From contig NW_026947496.1 of assembly GCF_034190915.1 (NCBI RefSeq), positions 56,988,501 to 57,052,500 on the forward strand: DNA of 64,000 nucleotides, in the 5' to 3' direction. Each line of letters begins with the position of its first letter. Position 1 is the first letter of the stretch. The stretch is from Cavia porcellus. Taxonomy: Eukaryota; Chordata; Mammalia; Rodentia; Caviidae. Below, one piece after another: positions 34,894 through 47,400 of this stretch. Under the pieces are notes generated by a model, which was not told where the DNA came from, did not search any database, and worked only from the letters and a program-made list of their open reading frames with translations. A program made the translations under genes and the position numbers.

Positions 34894-36384
34894 CAACTAT
34901 TACTTCAAGAAATTGTAGTATAAATTTTTTATAATTTATAGCAAGTTGATATTTTGTTGGGTAAAAGTGCTCAGTCTACACAGCATTTCATTTCTCACTA
35001 TTTCTTTGTTTTTTTACTTGCTATATCTTAAAGCTCTATTACATGGAGCATTACTTGTTTGTGATTACTATAATACCATGATTAGTTTTGCTGTGAATAG
35101 TTCTCTGTTTGAAATTCACATTTTTACCCTAATTCTTGCTAATAACTAGTTGTATATTCTTTTATGGACTACAGTACTCTGTGTTACACAACCCTTGGTT
35201 TGTCTCTTTCACATTTTTTTGAATTTTCATATTAATGTCACAGGATTTCAACTGTGTTTCATTTTGAACTATTTATCTTAATAAATACTACATTTAAGAA
35301 ACATAATCCTGGAATACCAATTGCACTCTAAGCAGAACTAAGTCTTCATGTTTGGTTGAATAAAAGATGGGGTGGAGAAAAATGCAAGTGTTTTATGTAT
35401 TTGCCTGTCTCCGTTTGGAGAAACTTCTTAAATTATCAAATGTTAATCTGAGAGTGGTGCTTCAGGAAGTGTGCTAAAAACCTACAGCAATAATTTTTCT
35501 GGTACGATGCCCACATTTATGGGTTCTTTACTTACTGGGTACTTTCTCTTAACGATCGAATTTAGTAGGTCCTTCAAGTTTGGACAAGATATTTCAAACT
35601 CAGAGTGTCATAATAAGTAATTTGTGGAATGGGTGTTTTGTCTCAGATTCATATTAAAATCCACATGTAAACTTTCTGCCACATTTTTATTAGTGCATAC
35701 TGGTTACATAGATTGATGGGTTTCAGCTTACTCATTCGTGAGTCTCCCACCCATCACCCCCCTTCCCCGTCTCAGCTTCCTCTGCAATTTCACATTTTGG
35801 GAGGAGGAGGCGAATGAGTGTAATGCACTTTGATAATACGAATGCAGACCCATACACTCTATTCTTCCCCATTCTTCTTTCCTCTTGCCTAATAAGTCTC
35901 CCTTCAACATTCTTGTTGTCTTTTTTAGGTCTCACTTTTACATAGTTGTACCCTAAAAAAGAACTAATGTTTTCTCAAAATTTTAGTACTTACAACCAAA
36001 TAATTCTACAAAATAAATAATCATAATATCAAGTGATCACATAATATCACACACAAAGCACTGCTTTTAAAGATACTCTTTTCTACCACTGAGAGCTGGA
36101 AAAATACATCAAGCGTCAAGTTCACAAGTAGCTGCTATAACCAGAGTGCGATTGCGGCTGTGGGAAATAAATCATATTGAAGGGAGCCAGTTAAATGAAA
36201 GGCAGATTGCTTGTCACTGCTTCACTTCTTATTTTGCTTCCTGTGACTTTTATCCCACACACATTCTAATTCATCACAGTTCTAACCCCACAAAATGTTT
36301 ATAAGACTGTTCAACTTGGTTCTAGATATTCTTCATTTTTAAACTACTTGTACTACTAAGTTTTATAAAAGCAATTATTATTTG

Positions 36385-36527
36385 CTTTTTTTTTTTTTTT
36401 TTTTGTGGAAGGGTCAGGCTGGCCTTGAACTCATTATGTAGCCCAGGTTGGCTTCAGACTCATGGTGATCGTCCAGTCTTAACCTTACAAGTTCTGGGAT
36501 TGCAAGCATGTGCTATCATGCCTAGGC
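36385..36527 (-). repeat. B1 SINE with internal duplication
   Basis: A T-run (tail), then GTCAGGCTGGCCTTGAACTC, then GCCCAGGTTGGCTTCAGACT, then TCTGGGATTGCAAGCATGTG form the complement of a B1. The 'CAGGCTGGCCTTGAACTCA' / 'CAGGTTGGCTTCAGACTCA' pair, 29 bases apart, is the quasi-dimer duplication found in rodent B1 elements. Confidence 0.88.
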
Positions 36528-38335
36528 AAAGCATATACATTTAAACATCCTTATAATATAGGTGAACCCTTTGTGTTTTTAGTCTTAAATGTTTTATTTA
36601 CAGTGAACTCCAACCTCATAAAGGGTCTTAAATCTAAAATTTAGCTTATTAGGCAAGCCAAAATTATCCTTCAAAGTTCTCCCAATCAGACTTAATTAAC
36701 AGAACCTAGAGCTTCACATAAAAGCTAACAATGTTCTTTTGTTTCTCTTGAATTTTTGACTATCATTTCCCTTTTCTATCAATGGAAGCTAAGGTGTATT
36801 TATAGTATGGGAAAGAAAGATATTGTGTAGAGATAAATAATGCAATCTCTTTTCCCTGTTGTCAACTCTGGTCTGGAAATGGGTATGAAAATGCTACCAT
36901 GTATGTACTCCTGGACCTGTGTCTCTTCTTTTAACTGTACATATAAAATGCAGTAACACAGATGACTATGTTACTGTCTTACTTGAATTAAAAATTATAT
37001 ATGAAGATAAATATATATAGGTAAAATGGAGAGAAAATAGTACTCAAAGAGAACAGTGTGCAACATCTTGTGGAAGGAAAGAAAGTGGAAAGTAATAAAA
37101 ATTAATGTGAAAAGAGATCAGAAAGTAAGAAGCAGGAATTTAAGTGATCCATTCATCTGTGGATATCATAGAACAAGCAATAGCATCCGAAAACTTTGCA
37201 TATCTGAATACAAACCCCTCCTTGTCCGATCTCACTGTACCACACTTAGGGATTTATTTGGTGAACAGTGAACCTGAGTAGAAGTTTTTCTCTTCATTTC
37301 ATTATCTTATTTCTACTGCCCCATAGACGACAGGCTGAAATAGCCTGTGGAGCTAGACTTCTCCTCTGGGCGCATCTACTTTAGACACTTGATTAAATGT
37401 GCTTTTGTGAATGTGTACTTTGAAATTCGCAGAAACCTGTGGTTGACATCATTCTATTCTTTTTGAACATGCCCAAATTTATATAATCTATTGCAAATTA
37501 CTGAATTTCTTTTGATTTTATAATTGTTTCCCTGAATGATTTCTTAAAAATGAATGACTATGTACTGAATATACAGTACAGTCCCCAAGACAACGGACTG
37601 AATTGGTTCTAAATTATGAGCTAATTTCCCATAACCTAAACTACTGCTTCCTCTTTAAACCTATGGCTCTATGCACCTAGGCAGGCAACTTCTCCACTTA
37701 TCAGCTTCTTTGCTCATATTCTGCTGGTTTTTCTCAATAAGGCATATATCGATGAACACACTGGAAAAAAGATAAGCAGACTAGGTATTAATGTGCATGC
37801 AGCAATGAATACAGAATCAGAGGACAAGAGCTGTTACATAATTCCTGTCTCATGCAACTGAAAACCAATTTACTTAATTGCTTGTGCTTAAGGGCAATGT
37901 CATCTTGTAAGGCTTACTGTTTTATGCTGATGGGAGAATATTAAGTTACTAATGGCACCAGTCAATAAAAAAAAAAAAAAATTCATAGGCCATGAACCAG
38001 CATGTGAGGAAAGAACAGAATTGCCAAATGATGGCATTAATTGATGAAATTTCATGTTTCAGACACTTGACTCTTTACAGAGATGACTTTATGCCTTCGG
38101 TACAACCATCAGTGCTGGGTAAATGAGGAAAGTTAAATTATATTATTAACTCAAATGTTCTTAACTACAATTTCCTCTTACAGAAAGCAGCAATCTAGTT
38201 CAACCTTTGAGTGTTTCTTTGTAGCTGTGTAAAACATAATATAAGCAAAGGACTCTGGATTTTCAGTTCTTCCACATGCACTTATTTAGCATTAACTAAG
38301 ACAGAGGGCCTGGTCTTAGATAAAGACCAACATCA

Positions 38336-38422
38336 AGGCTGGGGATTTAACTCAGCGGTGTAAACACCTGCCTGACAAGTTTGATCCCCAGTCAAAAAAA
38401 ACCAAACAAACAAACAAAAAAA
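38336..38422 (+). repeat. ID SINE with A-rich tail
   Basis: GGCTGGGGATTTAACTCAGC (A box), CACCTGCCTGACAAG, then GTTTGATCCCCAGTC (B box) leads to an A/CAAA-rich tail. A few bases of the middle are missing relative to other copies. It is the best ID match in the window. Confidence 0.88.
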
Positions 38423-38869
38423 AAAAAACCACCCAATATCATTGAAATTCAGCTGACAAACCACAAATGTAACTAGCTAAATTATATGTAATATTTCAAA
38501 TTGACTTATTCAAAAATTAAAGTAAAAGAGAAGATTGGGTTTAGGGGAAGAGTCTTGTCTATATTGTTTTACAGGTTCTTATGAAAGTTAGATGTGAGGC
38601 TTTTGTTTGTGTCAAGGCTCCCACCAAAGAAAGAAGAAATTGCAAAAGATCCTAAGTATGGAGTACACTGAAGGTGAGAATATAGACATGTGCTTTCTGT
38701 TGTGATGGAAGAAACTAGTGACAATTCCAAGGGCCGACACTTAAAACGACAGTAAAAGAAATGCTAAGGGTTTGCAGCAACTGATAATGTTTTTCAAAAC
38801 CTTGAATCAGCTTTAAAAATTAGAAAATTAGTAGTTGAAATTTTACTTTGTATTAATTTTTTTCTTTTT

Positions 38870-39300
38870 TCTATATTGATTTCTTAGGATAATAATAAAA
38901 ATGCACCACAAATCAAGTGGCTTTGAACAACAGACATGTGTCCTCTCATGGCTCAAAGTCTGAAATGAAGGTGCTGGAGGCACCATGTCCCTTTCAGACT
39001 CTGTAGTGGGTCTCTCCTTGCCTCTTCCAGTTTCTGGGGAGCCCCCATTCCTTGGCACATTACCTCCAGTCTCTGCTACCACTACCACATGGCCTTGTCT
39101 GGCTCTGCATCCACACCTGGTATCTACTCTGTGTGTATTTGGGTCCAAACTGCCATCTTTCTAAAACATACCATTATGTCAGGTTGGGGCCAAACCAACT
39201 TAGGACAATTTCATCTTAATTTACTTCATTACTTCTGTAATAATCTATTTCCAAATAAGATCACATTCTCAGGTACTGGGCACAAGTACTAAAACAAATC
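38870..39300 (-). mobile_element. MLT1-like MaLR LTR fragment
   Basis: CAAGTGGCTTTGAACAACAG, GCTCAAAGTCTGAAATGAAG, CCACATGGCCTTGTCTGGCT, CTATTTCCAAATAAGATCAC and TTCTCAGGTACTGGGCAC follow the complement of MLT1-type LTRs in order. The minus-strand 101-codon open frame here is a chance product. Confidence 0.55.
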
Positions 39301-39784
39301 TTCTGAGATACATTCTTAAATCTACACTAGATAGCAGCCTTTTGATTTGTACATAATCCTAATATTTTAATATGCCAATGGATACTTAAACATATTCTTA
39401 ATAATAAGCCTTGTCAAATTAATATAGTTGAGTTGACCATTACATGTTTTACTGATATCTATGTGTTAATATCTAAGGATGAAAGCCAAATGTGACGTAG
39501 TTTCAAACAGAATCAAATTATCACTGAGTCAGTGCAGCATGTGTGCAAAGAAGGTTGGCCTTGCTTGTCTGAATTTACAGATAAGAAACCAGCTAGGGGT
39601 CTCACTGTCAGACTCAGTGACTCATCAGCAATGGGTGACTCCCTAACCTTTCTCCAAATGCTAACTTTTCCTTAGAGCCCGCAGTGTTTTTTTGTTTTTT
39701 TGTTTTTTTTTTTTCTCCCTGAAACAGACCTCCACAAACCAGGAAAAACAATGAATTATTGGAGAGCATTTGTAGAGCAAAGCT

Positions 39785-39925
39785 TGAAGTCCCACCACTA
39801 ATTAGCTGAGTGACTCTGAGAAAGTATACTTTTCGAGTCTTCAAATTTTCAACCTGTAAAAGGATTGGTCTTAAGATTAATGTCCAGTGCAACTGTAAAA
39901 GTACTTAGTAAATACAACTTACCTG
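39785..39925 (+). mobile_element. MIR SINE core
   Basis: AGCTGAGTGACTCTGAGAAA, then GAGTCTTCAAATTTTCAACC and TGTAAAAGGATTGG match the MIR core (gtgaccttgggcaagt / tctgtaaaatggg type). It is followed by ordinary intron. Confidence 0.55.
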
Positions 39926-40235
39926 CAACTTCATCATAAAGATGACTTTCTGCAATTAAACAATTGTATACCAGTGGTATACAACAAAATATCTGCAGAA
40001 TAACATTTAACATAAATGCAATATGCACCAACTTTAATTAAAATTACACACTGAAGTAAATGTGCTTGATTTGTAGTAATTACAAACATAAAATTAGAAC
40101 AAAATAGAATTGAGAAACAGCATTCTATCATTTAGAAACATCTCTGGAGTACTGCCAATGTTCCAGGTGTTTTTTCAGGGGCAACATGTCATAGACGCAT
40201 GTAATATGAAATGTATGAAAAATGCCACTACTTAC

Positions 40236-40411
40236 CCCACCAACTTTCTCAAAGTGGGATCCATCTTTCTTAAAATCCGTGAGGGCCCCATTGAAGTACC
40301 AGGTAAACATAATGTCTAACAAAGGGTCATGTTTCACCTGGCAGGGCAAAATGATACTTTCACCCACCGAGACATCCATATTAGAAGGGGCCAAAGTTAT
40401 TCTCGTAGGTT
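40236..40411 (-). CDS. CNTN3: CNTN3 exon: first half of Ig domain 6
   Basis: This 176-base exon follows a TTTTCCTAATAG acceptor and ends GTGGG|GTAAGT. Two bases complete Glu, then 58 codons read [40 protein letters not shown] and [18 protein letters not shown], ending phase 0. It carries Ig strands A to D, including the first core Cys (LPCQV) and core Trp (FTWYF). The human residues I recall are VILPCQVQHDPLLDIIFTWY and GALADFKKDG, so differences are few. Its partner half lies 24 kb away at 15859-15976. Between them, phase 0 joins GG to SSSG. Confidence 0.98.
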
Positions 40412-43012
40412 CTATTAGGAAAACAATTTGTCAGTAAAATGTTAGCATTTTTATCATACTGAAAACAACTGGTACAGGAAAACTGTCAGCTGACTTACTG
40501 TGTGTATGTCTGCATATGTACAGATGTACACATACGTCTACGTAACAGAAAGTCTTCAAGATCAAAATGTACTTATTTTCAAGCAAAGATATACTATATT
40601 TTACTAGATCTACAAATCTGTGTTAAGAAATTAGCATATCTGAGTTCACAGAATATTAAAGTTTAGAAATTAAAGTCATCTATAAACAGTTATAATAATA
40701 CTGACAGAATGAATTTCAACTTAGTTTCAGTATTTCATGAAATATAGGGGTAGAAACAGAAACAACTGTGTTTTTTGCCAAATTTCACTGACTGAGAATA
40801 GTATTAGCATCAAAGTTTAAATACACTCAACTCTTTCATCTTTGCATGAATTTGAAAAGCTCTGTAATGATATTACGAATAGGGACAATGAAAGGGACAC
40901 TTCATTATTGTTAATTAATGCATTTGTCTCAAAATAAATGTCCACATGCACATCTTTTTCCCTGTCATCGCAGACTTTCCATCTCTTGTGAATTCCACTT
41001 CCTTTGACCCTAATTTTCCATTTTTCTTCCCCAAGTCTTAGCATTACATGGCAGCAAAAGTCTTCAAAGAGTCATTTGTAGATTTGGTCTGTATACACTT
41101 CTTTCAAGTTATCTATGGAATCTACTCCAGTCAGGCGTTTGTCCTCATCAAGGTCCCTGATGCAATAGCCAGTGACAAATTTTTGTTCTTATATTACTGG
41201 ATTTCTCAGCTGTATCTGCTATCCTTGATCACTGTCTTCTCCCCATTGTGCTTCCATCTCTTGGTTTCTGTGATCTTAAGTTTTTTTTTTTTTTTCCACC
41301 ATGCTGTGAAATCTTTTCGTGTCTATCTTTATGCCAAATTTCCAACTTTTGTTCCCATATTTCTTAACTCAGAACGTGTGCAGAGTTCTGCTTTCATTTT
41401 TAAAATGTCCTGTCTTTATGCATTCTTCTTGTGATTTGAGCTGGTGTCTCAGTTTCAAGTACTCCTCTATAAGCCAATAACTAACATGTGCACTGTCCTT
41501 GAGCACTCTTCCTATACCAAGTTTTTATATTCCACTACCTACCCAGCATCTCCACATGGGTGTCAATCATCACGTCTTTCTTTAGGGTGCATAGTAGGAT
41601 TAAATTTTTATCAATTTTAATTCAACTATAGCCCTAAGCTGTGCTATGGCTGATGAAGTAGGAGTTACATGTGGCACTGAAAGGCTAAAGTCTAGAACTA
41701 TTAGGGAACTTAATATTCTGTCTTTACCATTCTGTGGTAATGGGCAATGGGGCACATGGTGGAGAAAATAGATTCCCTTATTCCTAGGAAGAGAACACAA
41801 CTGAAACACCATGGACCTGTCATAGGAGCAAAAAATGAAGCTCTGCTATTTTAATACATGGAGATCTGGCAAATCTACAATCTGCTTCACAAACCGCCCA
41901 TAAGCATCTCACATTCAATGCCCCCAAAGTCATGATCTTCTTCCTCTCAATGCTATTTAACCATCAGCGGGTGCTATCACAACTGTTTTGACTGTCAATT
42001 CTTCCTGTTGCTCACCTGCAGGCAGTCTGGAACCCTCTCTTACTCTGGACCTCACATCTAATTTCAATATCTCCTGCAGACTCAGGTTATATCCAGAATC
42101 TAATTCCACCAATCATTTCTGTGGCTGCTAATCCCATCTGAGTCATGATTACCTTCTTCCTGGTTTGCAGCCATGGCTCTGAGAACGTCTGTGTCTCCAC
42201 CCTTCCTGCCCCAGTGTTCTCAACACAGCAGCTTATCATTCTTGTATAAATGTCATTCCCATGACCTCATTTCTTCCCTAAAAGCTGTCCCTTGCCTCCG
42301 CTTTTCAATTCGACTGAAAGCTGAAGTTTTAAAAAGGTCTCCCTAGTGTTTAAATAATTGTCCCCAGGAAATCTGTTACTTTTCACCTTCGTCTGCCTAA
42401 AAACTTTGTCCCAATTTCCCCTCAGCAAGATCTATTCTGAACACTCTATTTCATGCTTCTCCTTTCAATATACACTCTTTACTTTCTCAATTGTTTGCAT
42501 TCTTTTCTTCTAATAATCTCCTTGTTTCTTATTTTTATTGCTTATTTTCTTTCTAGCTGGGGTACAGTTTAAGAGCTATGAGCCCAGTACCTTTGTAGAT
42601 CTTCTCACTCGTACAGTTCAAATACTTGTCACACAATAGATGCTCACTTTTTTTCTCATATGATATGAAGAAATGCATCAGCAACTGTAAGCAGTTCTTT
42701 TCATGAACTTGAACACCACCAGCAAAAGCCAATTACAATGGGAAAAAAACCCTGTGCCTGAAATATGTGGCCTAACAGAACAGCATAAAATAAAAAGAGA
42801 GTATAGTAATGAATGCGTCTTCCCATGTACACTATATTGTGTGAAACAAACACTAAGTAATGTACTCTACAAAAATAATAGAAGAAAAATCCATAGATTC
42901 TACTACACGGAGTGCTGCATATTTTGAAAAACCTGTGTTCAACATACTTGGTCAGCATATGATGTGATGCAGTGCAACCCTACTTCATGCAGTCTGGGGG
43001 ATACCCACCCAC
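40412..43012 (-). other. CNTN3: CNTN3 intron between Ig5 and Ig6 (phase 1), 2.6 kb
   Basis: The donor is GTGGGT and the acceptor TTTTCCTAATAG. Most of its length is a decayed L2 element. The remaining parts (40412-40950, 42660-43012) show nothing recognisable. Confidence 0.92.
40960..42650 (+). mobile_element. LINE-2 fragment (long, decayed)
   Basis: Pyrimidine-rich L2 text occurs in the right order. It includes GTCCTCATCAAGGTCCCTGA, GTATCTGCTATCCTTGATCACTG (abridged region about 41212-41240), AGCATCTCCACATGGGTGTC, CCACCCTTCCTGCCCCAGTG, TTCTCAACACAGCAGCTTAT and the terminal CACACAATAGATGCTCAC. The block 41586-41880 does not fit and may be an insertion. The 128-codon open frame at 41048-41434 is a remnant of this region and not a gene. 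Confidence 0.7.
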
Positions 43013-43140
43013 CTGTAACCACCAGGAGTGTTGTGCCATTGGCTTTTCCAAACTGGTTTTCTGCTGTGCAGGTGTAGGTTCCAGAATCAGCTTTGGTCAC
43101 ATTGGCTATTTTCAGTCCTCCATCTTTTAGAAAAGAAACT
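43013..43140 (-). CDS. CNTN3: CNTN3 exon: second half of Ig domain 5
   Basis: This 128-base exon follows a TTTGTTTTAG acceptor and ends ACAG|GTGGGT. One base completes Arg (AG from the previous exon plus A), then 42 codons read VSFLKDGGLKIANVTKADSG, TYTCTAENQFGKANGTTLLV and VT, and one base starts Glu. It holds Ig strands D to G with the 'D-S-G-T-Y-T-C' strand F motif and two N-glycosylation sequons (NVT and NGT). The human residues I recall (ISLLNDGGLKIANVTKADAG) differ at a few sites. Ig5 is split between this exon and 62266-62416 by a 19-kb intron. Confidence 0.98.
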
Positions 43141-43968
43141 CTAAAACAAATAGAAATTAGACTGATAAATGCACAATGATCATTCTTTCCAAGTAAAGAG
43201 GGTTTTTTTTTTTTAAATGTAATGTGTTGTACTAAGCTATTTAAGTATGACTCACAAGTCCACTTTAGTGAAGAAACATGCTCTTGTCCATCTTAATTTT
43301 GCAAGATATTTTTATGTGGCATTACTTAACGGTATTACTCAAGATTATGTATAATTTTGGTAATGACTTTATTAAATAAGTGTGAAGTATTTTCCAGAAA
43401 TAAATCTTGTGATAGATTACTCATGGATTTGTCTCTTAAATTTGTATGTAAAAAAGGGTAAGAATGACATTAATTTCCTAACTTTTAAAACAGAACACTT
43501 GCGTGTATCTCATTATGAATTTAAAAAACCACAATTGATTCTACAGTTTAGATTTTGCAAAAATAACAATAAAAGCAAAAACAGTTGCATATCCAGCTGT
43601 GAACTACTGCAAATAATCAGCACAACACACTGAACATTACTTTAGGGTGTCTAAGCACACAGTTACAGAATTCTTACAGCATTAGCATTTATTATTTGCT
43701 CAAGGAAACATAAACAAAATCTTATATGTGACAGACATTTGGAGAGTACCTGGGATTACAGTGTGAGCAAACTTGAAAGTCTCTACCACTGTAGAAAAAT
43801 ATTCTAATAAAAAGCACAGTTACTAAATAAGCAAACGTGAAAAATTCAGTTTTGAGAAATAATCTGAAGGAGATACAAAGGGCAACAGAACAACTGGTTT
43901 CAGAAAAGATGAGAGTGAAAAATGTCATTAGTACTCTGAGTTTATGTATCAGAATTTACAAATTATGC

Positions 43969-43993
43969 ATATATATATGTGTATATATATGTG

Positions 43994-44054
<61 letters not shown>
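43969..44054 (+). repeat. (TA)n / (TATATG)n microsatellite
   Basis: Alternating TA with interspersed TGTGTATATATATG units spans about 86 bases, ending in a pure AT run. It is likely length-polymorphic, and it explains the Tyr-Ile-rich open frame on the plus strand. Confidence 0.96.
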
Positions 44055-44056
<2 letters not shown>

Positions 44057-44384
44057 CTTTACTAACCTTTCACATGCTTTCACTTGCATCCTGTTACATT
44101 TTCTTGAGTGAAAAAGTTACGGGGGGAACAGGGCTGGCACACAGGGACCTGTCATAGTTTTGGGTAGAGCTGTCAATGAAAGCTTTCTAACTATGTGATA
44201 TTTTCTTGCCACGTCAGGGTAGGATTAAACCATAAGGATTTGGGAACAATGAACCTAGCCAGCTTAACAAGAAATATGAGCACTGTTTTTCAACTTGGGG
44301 AATTACATGGAAAATTTAAGCATCTAAGGACTTTTCCTAGGAATCTTTAAAATATATTTTATTCCTGATTTCTTCATAGATTCT

Positions 44385-44450
44385 TGCACAGTGCCTGGAA
44401 TAGAGTAGACATTCAAAAATCGTATCTGTTGAATGAATAAATGACTCCAT
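44385..44450 (+). mobile_element. L2/MIR-type 3' end fragment
   Basis: CACAGTGCCTGGAATAGAGT, then AGACATTCAAAAATCGTATC and TGTTGAATGAATAAATGA follow the typical 3' end shared by L2 and MIR elements (a GAATGAATGA tail). Confidence 0.65.
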
Positions 44451-47400
44451 GCTAGTGGTGGCAAACTTAGTACAAAACTTTTTGTATCACTGCAAGCTCT
44501 AAACAGTCTGCCATCATTGTTTTATGCCTTTAGAGAGCCACTGTAGAAGACTTGAAGAAAGCCAGGCTATAAGACACAGAAGACTGACAAATTAAAAAAA
44601 CATACATTAAAAGTGTTAAGATGATTATACATGCATATACATATATGTAACATGCATACATCCATTTATTACACATGTTCTCATATATATATATATAGTC
44701 ATTCCTTGGAATCTTAGAGTGTTAGTTCTTGGGCTTTCCAATGAATATCATAGACACCACATCTGTTATATAAAATGTGATTTTTGCATACAGTCTCCAC
44801 ACAACTTGTCATACACTTAATTCATCACTAGACTACTAATATCCAACAGAAAAACAATGATATATAAATAGTTATAATACTCTTTTAAGGTATAAGAAGC
44901 ATGTACATATTTGGAACAGTTATAATTTCTTAAATGTATTATAATTTATATTTTTATAGTTTATACAATAAGAAAATTTTTCTGAAACCTGTCTTGGAAA
45001 TACTTCATAAAGCAATTACTTTCTATTGTATAACCCATTTTATGCCCTTCAGATTATTTCTCAAAACTGAGTTTTCTTATATTCTATATATTTCTTATTT
45101 ATTGTCTTACTTGAATATTATTTGTGCAACAGTGGAGACTTTCTATGTTGCTCTCTCTATGACCCAGGGAGCTCTCCAAGGGCCTATCACTTATGAGGCA
45201 TTCATTTATATTTCCTTAATCAAATACTAGATGCTAGAGATTTAAGTAGACTGTTTGCTTACAAGCCCTGAAGTAGAGTGAGTTGTGCAATCTTTACACA
45301 GCTCTGCAATAGCAGAACATGCAAATGCTATTGTTTGCCAGGAGAGAAACCACTGGGTAATGTAGTACCAACATTCATTGTCCCTAATTTACAACACATA
45401 TAATTTTAAAGATTTTTTTCCTCTTCTCACAATCCAAAAATATATTAAAAATGACTACAGCCTCTTGAGGTACAGATGAACTACTTTTCTTTTAGCACAC
45501 TTCACAAGAATATTTGTTTCACCTGCATGATTTTTACCAGGCTGCCGTGAAACTTATTTCAGATGCACACTTAGCATCAAGTGTGCAGCACAGAGAAGGC
45601 GCTCAGGTGAGGAATCAGATGCTGAAATAAGCAAAGGGACTAGAATGAGAATTTATAGCATCTTGTTAGAAATGTGGTGGCTCAGCAGAACCTGTGTCTG
45701 AACACATGATGGTTGTCTTTCTGCCTGGAAGAGGTACAACAATAGTCACACTGACACGTAAAAGTCATAAGGAGGCGTTAGAGATAGGCAGTTAAGAAGA
45801 AAGAAACATTAATTATGAAGAGAAACAAAATGTATCACAAATAAGCAGATAAATAGTGATGGGTTCCTACTCAGTCTTAGGAGCTAAAGTTGATGCTGCT
45901 GAACAATACGAAGAATATCTCCTCTCAATCAATAGCATGTCTCACAACCAATTTGACTGTTAATCCCTTTACTAAAATTTTAGAGTATGACACCCAAAAA
46001 GAGTAGTACTTAACTCTTAGCAGCCCTCAACAAATTTTATTTATAAAGAGAAAATGCAGATTTTTCTTGAAATTTAAATATATAAAGACAGAAAGTTAGT
46101 AGGTGTTATCAGAAGTTTGTGACGATTTTTAAATGATGAGCTAAACTCAACTGTGCTGAGTTATATAGAGTAGACATAGCATTGGAAGCACCAGGAAGCT
46201 GAAATTCACCACTTTTGAGATTAGTAATCCTTAAAACAAATTGAAGATACCTCTTGTTGACTGAACACATGTCGAGTTTAACTATAGAGCTTCTGATTTT
46301 GGCAACACAAAACAGACATATTTTCAGTTATTTTCTCATGCTGTGAATTAGTATATTTCTACTACAAACATAGAAATATTTGGAATAACAGAAGAATGAA
46401 AAACATTCTGGTATGTTAGCTTCTGTATTTTTCATGAAACAAACCTGGCTTCATGACCATAGTGAAATGAGGAACTATTTCAAACGTAAAGACTAACATT
46501 ATAGAAATCACATAGTACTCCAAAACAAACATATTGACTCTCAAAGAATGCAAACTCTGTGTGTATCATAAAATTTTGAGCTAATTGGATATTTTCTTCC
46601 TAAATTGGTTCTTCCAGTAAGTCCTAAGAGGCCCACAGGGCATTTCACACAACATAAAAATAAACAATATTCAGTAAATGGATGGAGTAATTGTTTCTCA
46701 ACAGAAAACCTTCAATAACCCAGGCCTCCCTACAGAGAGTCAAAGTGAAATTTTTATACCACTTCACTATAAATGAAATTGCTTTCTAAGCTTTCTGGGA
46801 ACTGGATTTTCTGCAAATAAATAGAGCTGAAAATGTAGATAACAATGAGTGGCTCTAGTCTTGGCACAGAAATATTAAACGAAGATTTATGAGATGAACC
46901 TTCGAAAATGTAGTACTCTAGTTTGCATTGAAAGGTGTGCATTTTAAATCACTGTGGCATTTTAACTTGCTGATCAGTTTTATAATATACCTTTACACGT
47001 ACCTTTTTATTGCTCTTTCCTTGTGTACTAAGAGGTTAATTATTTCACTTAACTGTGCAGTCCATGGTTAGTTTGGAATAAGTCAACATAATTGCTTTAA
47101 GCTGCTCTAATGGTCCATGCTGTAATTCAATGATGGCAGGGATTTCATGACTTTTAAAAAACCTTGTTTGCTTAGAAAGTGTACTGTTGTCTAGGCAACA
47201 TTGACCTGTATTTTCTGATGACATTTAAGCATCCATAATAACACAGCTAGGTTTTAGAATGGAAAACTGTCAAATATTTTGCATGAAAAACAACATTTCT
47301 GAAAATATTGTTTTTCCCCTGACTATGTTCTGAATATTACAGTAATTTATTCAACTTGAAGGTTAGTAAATGCAGTGGAACTCTACATTTCCTCAGAAAG

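Larger units (their letters stand above)
15977..40235 (-). other. CNTN3: CNTN3 intron inside Ig6 (phase 0), 24.3 kb
   Basis: This is the longest intron of the window, with a GTAAGT donor and an AACAG acceptor. It carries an old L1 3' end, a B1/ID composite SINE, a near full-length L1 with nested LTRs, several ID and B1 SINEs, an antisense L1 fragment, a terminal-inverted-repeat element and MIRs, all listed separately. In 16000-18040, 19750-22490, 30500-31600, 34950-36380 and 36550-38330 I see nothing I can name beyond low-complexity runs. Confidence 0.9.

Noticed and set aside
41048..41434. Plus-strand open frame of 128 codons, hydrophobic
   Set aside because: It falls inside a decayed L2 and intron sequence. 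Its hydrophobicity reflects T-rich codons.
43837..44157. Plus-strand open frame with repeated Tyr-Ile
   Set aside because: It is produced by the TA microsatellite at 43969-44054.
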